NCBI GenBank assembly: GCA_963676865.2
Contig: CAXXSS010000001.1
Coordinates: 1,984,001-2,048,000, forward strand
Direction: 5' to 3'
Source: JAAYUD01 sp963676865
GTDB taxonomy: Bacteria; Bacteroidota; Bacteroidia; Bacteroidales; Bacteroidaceae
Length of the DNA stretch: 64,000 nt
Both the position numbers and the translations under genes were made by a program. Shown in pieces: positions 63,252 to 64,000 of the stretch. Numbering within the stretch: position 1 is the stretch's first letter; the number at the start of each line of letters is the position of its first letter. The notes beneath the pieces are model-generated. The model searched no databases, had not been told where the DNA came from, and saw only the letters and a program-made list of their open reading frames with translations.

Positions 63252-64000
63252 TTAGTTTCTCTTTCTCTCGATTATATAGGTTTTCGTTGGCGTGTTATAT
63301 TGGTATCTGATGGGAATGACAAACGACAGTCCTTGCAAAACGTTCTCGAAGTTGTCTTTCAAATCGATCTTTCCACTTCCCATCAGTTTGCATATCTCCG
63401 GATCGCATTTGACGTTTACGGCATAATAGGTTGACAATCGATTTAGAATTTCACTTAGGTTTTCGTTGTCGAAACAGTATATCCCATTTACCCACGAGGT
63501 ATAAGGATAGGTGTCGGTGTTTTCCACTACCTCTTTCCCCTGATTGGCATAGTACATCTGGTTGGGTCGCAAGATAGCTCTTGATGTTCTTCGCCCTATT
63601 TGTACCCGTCCCTCTACCAATACTACTCGTTGCGATTGTTCTGTTTCGTATGCTGTGATATTGAATTTTGTCCCCAATACTCTTACGTTCATGTATTTTG
63701 TTCTCACATAGAAGGGGCGTCTGGCATCTTTCGTCACTTCTATATAAATCTCTCCATCTACGTAAATCTCTCGTTTGTCTTTCGCAAATTTGGCGGGATA
63801 TACGAGTCTCGAACCCGAGTTTACCCATATCTTCGAACCGTCGGAGAGGGTCAGCATCGAACGTTTGCCACGTGGAATGATTAGCTGATTATACGCCGAT
63901 AGTTTGCTTTCGTCTATACATTCTTTATCCGTCTTTACGTTGGCTTTGTTGTATGCGATGTGCGATTCCTGTTGCTTTATTCTTAATATGTTGTTTTTCG
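63252..64000 (-). CDS. FecR-family anti-sigma factor (partial)
   Basis: The gene is open through the window end, so the N-terminus (ASD domain and membrane helix) is missing; about 248 residues are visible. Its FecR domain shows LIIPRGKRSMLTLSDGSKIW, VNSGSRLVYPAKF and NVRVLGTKFNITAYETEQSQ, and the end (IYCFDNENLSEILNRLSTYY) is the DUF4974-type STN-contacting domain. It is a periplasmic sensor of the anti-sigma kind that receives a signal from the STN domain of the SusC encoded 106 bp downstream and controls an ECF sigma factor, probably encoded just beyond the window. Confidence 0.93.
   Translation of the reverse strand, partial: KNNILRIKQQESHIAYNKANVKTDKECIDESKLSAYNQLIIPRGKRSMLTLSDGSKIWVNSGSRLVYPAKFAKDKREIYVDGEIYIEVTKDARRPFYVRTKYMNVRVLGTKFNITAYETEQSQRVVLVEGRVQIGRRTSRAILRPNQMYYANQGKEVVENTDTYPYTSWVNGIYCFDNENLSEILNRLSTYYAVNVKCDPEICKLMGSGKIDLKDNFENVLQGLSFVIPIRYQYNTPTKTYIIERKRN

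Overview
The window looks like a chromosomal piece of a Bacteroides-type gut bacterium (phylum Bacteroidota). The evidence is two SusC/SusD pairs, hybrid two-component sensors that fuse a periplasmic propeller to histidine kinase, receiver and AraC domains, a FecR-type anti-sigma factor next to a SusC with an N-terminal STN domain, many glycoside hydrolases with signal peptides, and TAnnTTTG -7 promoter boxes. I see no rRNA, tRNA or CRISPR array.

Layout. 0-7.1 kb: edge of a glycan locus, with a leftward IPT/TIG lipoprotein (cut by the window start), a divergent hybrid sensor (HTCS) and a GH76 endo-alpha-mannanase. 7.1-14.1 kb: housekeeping and general genes (pnp, a TlpA-like lipoprotein without redox cysteines, an ADP-forming acyl-CoA synthetase) separated by a 1 kb repeat-rich stretch. 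14.2-26.2 kb: a compact utilization locus of susC, susD, a lipoprotein and two CE1-type esterases, with a divergent HTCS that is split by a frameshift; it has no glycoside hydrolase. 26.2-32.6 kb: an AT-rich accessory stretch. It holds an intact 571-residue PD-(D/E)XK-like protein of no family I recognise, an alpha/beta hydrolase of the BAAT/acyl-CoA thioesterase type, and remnants of an Abi-like gene, hsdM, an ORF6N gene and IS982/IS1380-like transposases, plus dispersed repeats. 32.6-40.6 kb: core genes (gltX-waaA-PAS operon, a divergent 7TM-HD phosphohydrolase, an S9 peptidase with a small membrane protein). 40.8-64 kb: a large alpha-mannan locus. It runs leftward from FecR through susC (STN), susD, surface GH76 and two LamG lipoproteins, is interrupted by an IS3-family element and a hairpin cluster, and continues with GH92-GH125-GH3-GH92; a rightward GH3 lies beyond.

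How the genes work together. In the right-hand locus the lipoprotein GH76 and LamG proteins are expected to bind and cut alpha-1,6-mannan backbones at the cell surface. SusC/SusD would import the pieces, and GH92 and GH125 would trim alpha-linked mannose in the periplasm, with the FecR/STN pair suggesting sigma/anti-sigma control. The left-hand HTCS+GH76 pair suggests a second mannan-related locus. The middle locus probably imports an esterified (for example feruloylated or acetylated) glycan fragment, with backbone enzymes encoded elsewhere.

Several repeat families recur between these blocks. A roughly 0.55 kb degenerate composite repeat occurs in inverted orientation at 11.1-11.7 and 31.7-32.2 kb, bracketing the middle locus and much of the accessory stretch. 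A 39 bp sequence is identical at 7.1 and 29.2 kb. All functional assignments come from reading motifs and domain order by eye; no database search was run.
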